From: Psychrilyobacter sp.
GTDB lineage: Bacteria > Fusobacteriota > Fusobacteriia > Fusobacteriales > Fusobacteriaceae
Reading direction: 5' to 3'
NCBI GenBank assembly: GCA_023145315.1
Contig: JAGLEA010000177.1
Coordinates: 1-13,945 of the forward strand
DNA: 13,945 nucleotides
Shown: one piece after another, positions 13,798-13,945 of the stretch
Numbering within the stretch: the first letter of the stretch is position 1
Layout: the number at the start of each line of letters is the position of its first letter
The notes under the pieces: model-generated
Seen by the model: the letters and a program-made list of their open reading frames with translations, nothing else
Database searches by the model: none
What the model was told of the DNA's origin: nothing
Made by a program: the position numbers and the translations under genes

Positions 13798-13945
13798 CTA
13801 TTCAGAAACTATTATTTTACCCGAAATAATATCTTTTTTAATTTTCTCCAATTTAGAGATATTTTCACTACCAATAATATCTTTTGTATAGTTAAAATCT
13901 GTTAAAGAAACACTATTAGTAGCTAACCCCTCTTGTCGATACCCA
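13798..13945 (-). CDS. C-terminal end of a BMP-family substrate-binding lipoprotein (partial)
   Basis: Only the last 48 residues lie in the window; the gene continues past the right edge. The visible sequence includes LATNSVSLTDFNYTKDIIGS and ends KLEKIKKDIISGKIIVSE. This closely follows the C-terminal pattern of the BmpA/PnrA/TmpC family, periplasmic-type lipoproteins that bind nucleosides for ABC import. If so, a nucleoside uptake component would sit near two nucleoside kinases. The call rests on a short tail only, so function is tentative. The stop is TAG at 13798-13800, followed by a good terminator. Confidence 0.65.
   Translation of the reverse strand, partial: GYRQEGLATNSVSLTDFNYTKDIIGSENISKLEKIKKDIISGKIIVSE

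Overview
The window is strongly AT-rich, with codon use biased to A/T, frequent AGGAGG-type Shine-Dalgarno sites and compact operons. The protein set (nucleoside kinase with a ThrRS-like N-terminus, RlmL of the short YpsC type, YegS/DagK-type lipid kinase, DUF4325) fits a low-GC anaerobe. My best inference is Fusobacteriota (Cetobacterium/Ilyobacter/Propionigenium-like), with Clostridia as the alternative. I see no tRNA, rRNA, CRISPR array or insertion sequence.

Plus-strand half (46-6253). One tightly spaced gene train reads parA, parB, an unrecognised 115-residue protein, thyA (thymidylate synthase), folA (dihydrofolate reductase), a diacylglycerol-kinase-like lipid kinase and a uridine-kinase-like nucleoside kinase. 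Gaps are 12-35 bases, and parA and parB overlap by one base. A perfect 12-bp inverted repeat (6011-6039) follows, then a 64-residue single-pass membrane peptide.

Minus-strand half (6264-13945). Read in the direction of transcription, from high to low coordinates: the C-terminal end of a BMP-family substrate-binding protein with its terminator; rlmL with its terminator; about 1 kb without genes, packed with degenerate 24-bp repeats; a large winged-helix plasmid-type replication initiator; udk; exoA; a DUF4325 protein ending inside a terminator; trmN; and a PHP-domain phosphoesterase. The plus and minus halves converge at about 6253-6264.

How it fits together. A plasmid-type initiator, a repeat-rich AT region upstream of it and a ParAB partition pair lie within 12 kb of each other. 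Between them are nucleotide-metabolism, DNA-repair and RNA-modification genes that are normally chromosomal. The simplest reading is the replication/partition core of a large secondary replicon (chromid or megaplasmid); the alternative is a plasmid backbone integrated in the chromosome. The most notable structure is the repeat family. Twelve good copies lie upstream of the initiator, and further single copies lie in the same orientation just upstream of udk, trmN, the PHP gene and rlmL. Each unit, read on the minus strand, looks like a -10 box followed by a purine-rich Shine-Dalgarno-like stretch. It could therefore be an iteron, a repeated promoter/leader cassette, or both.
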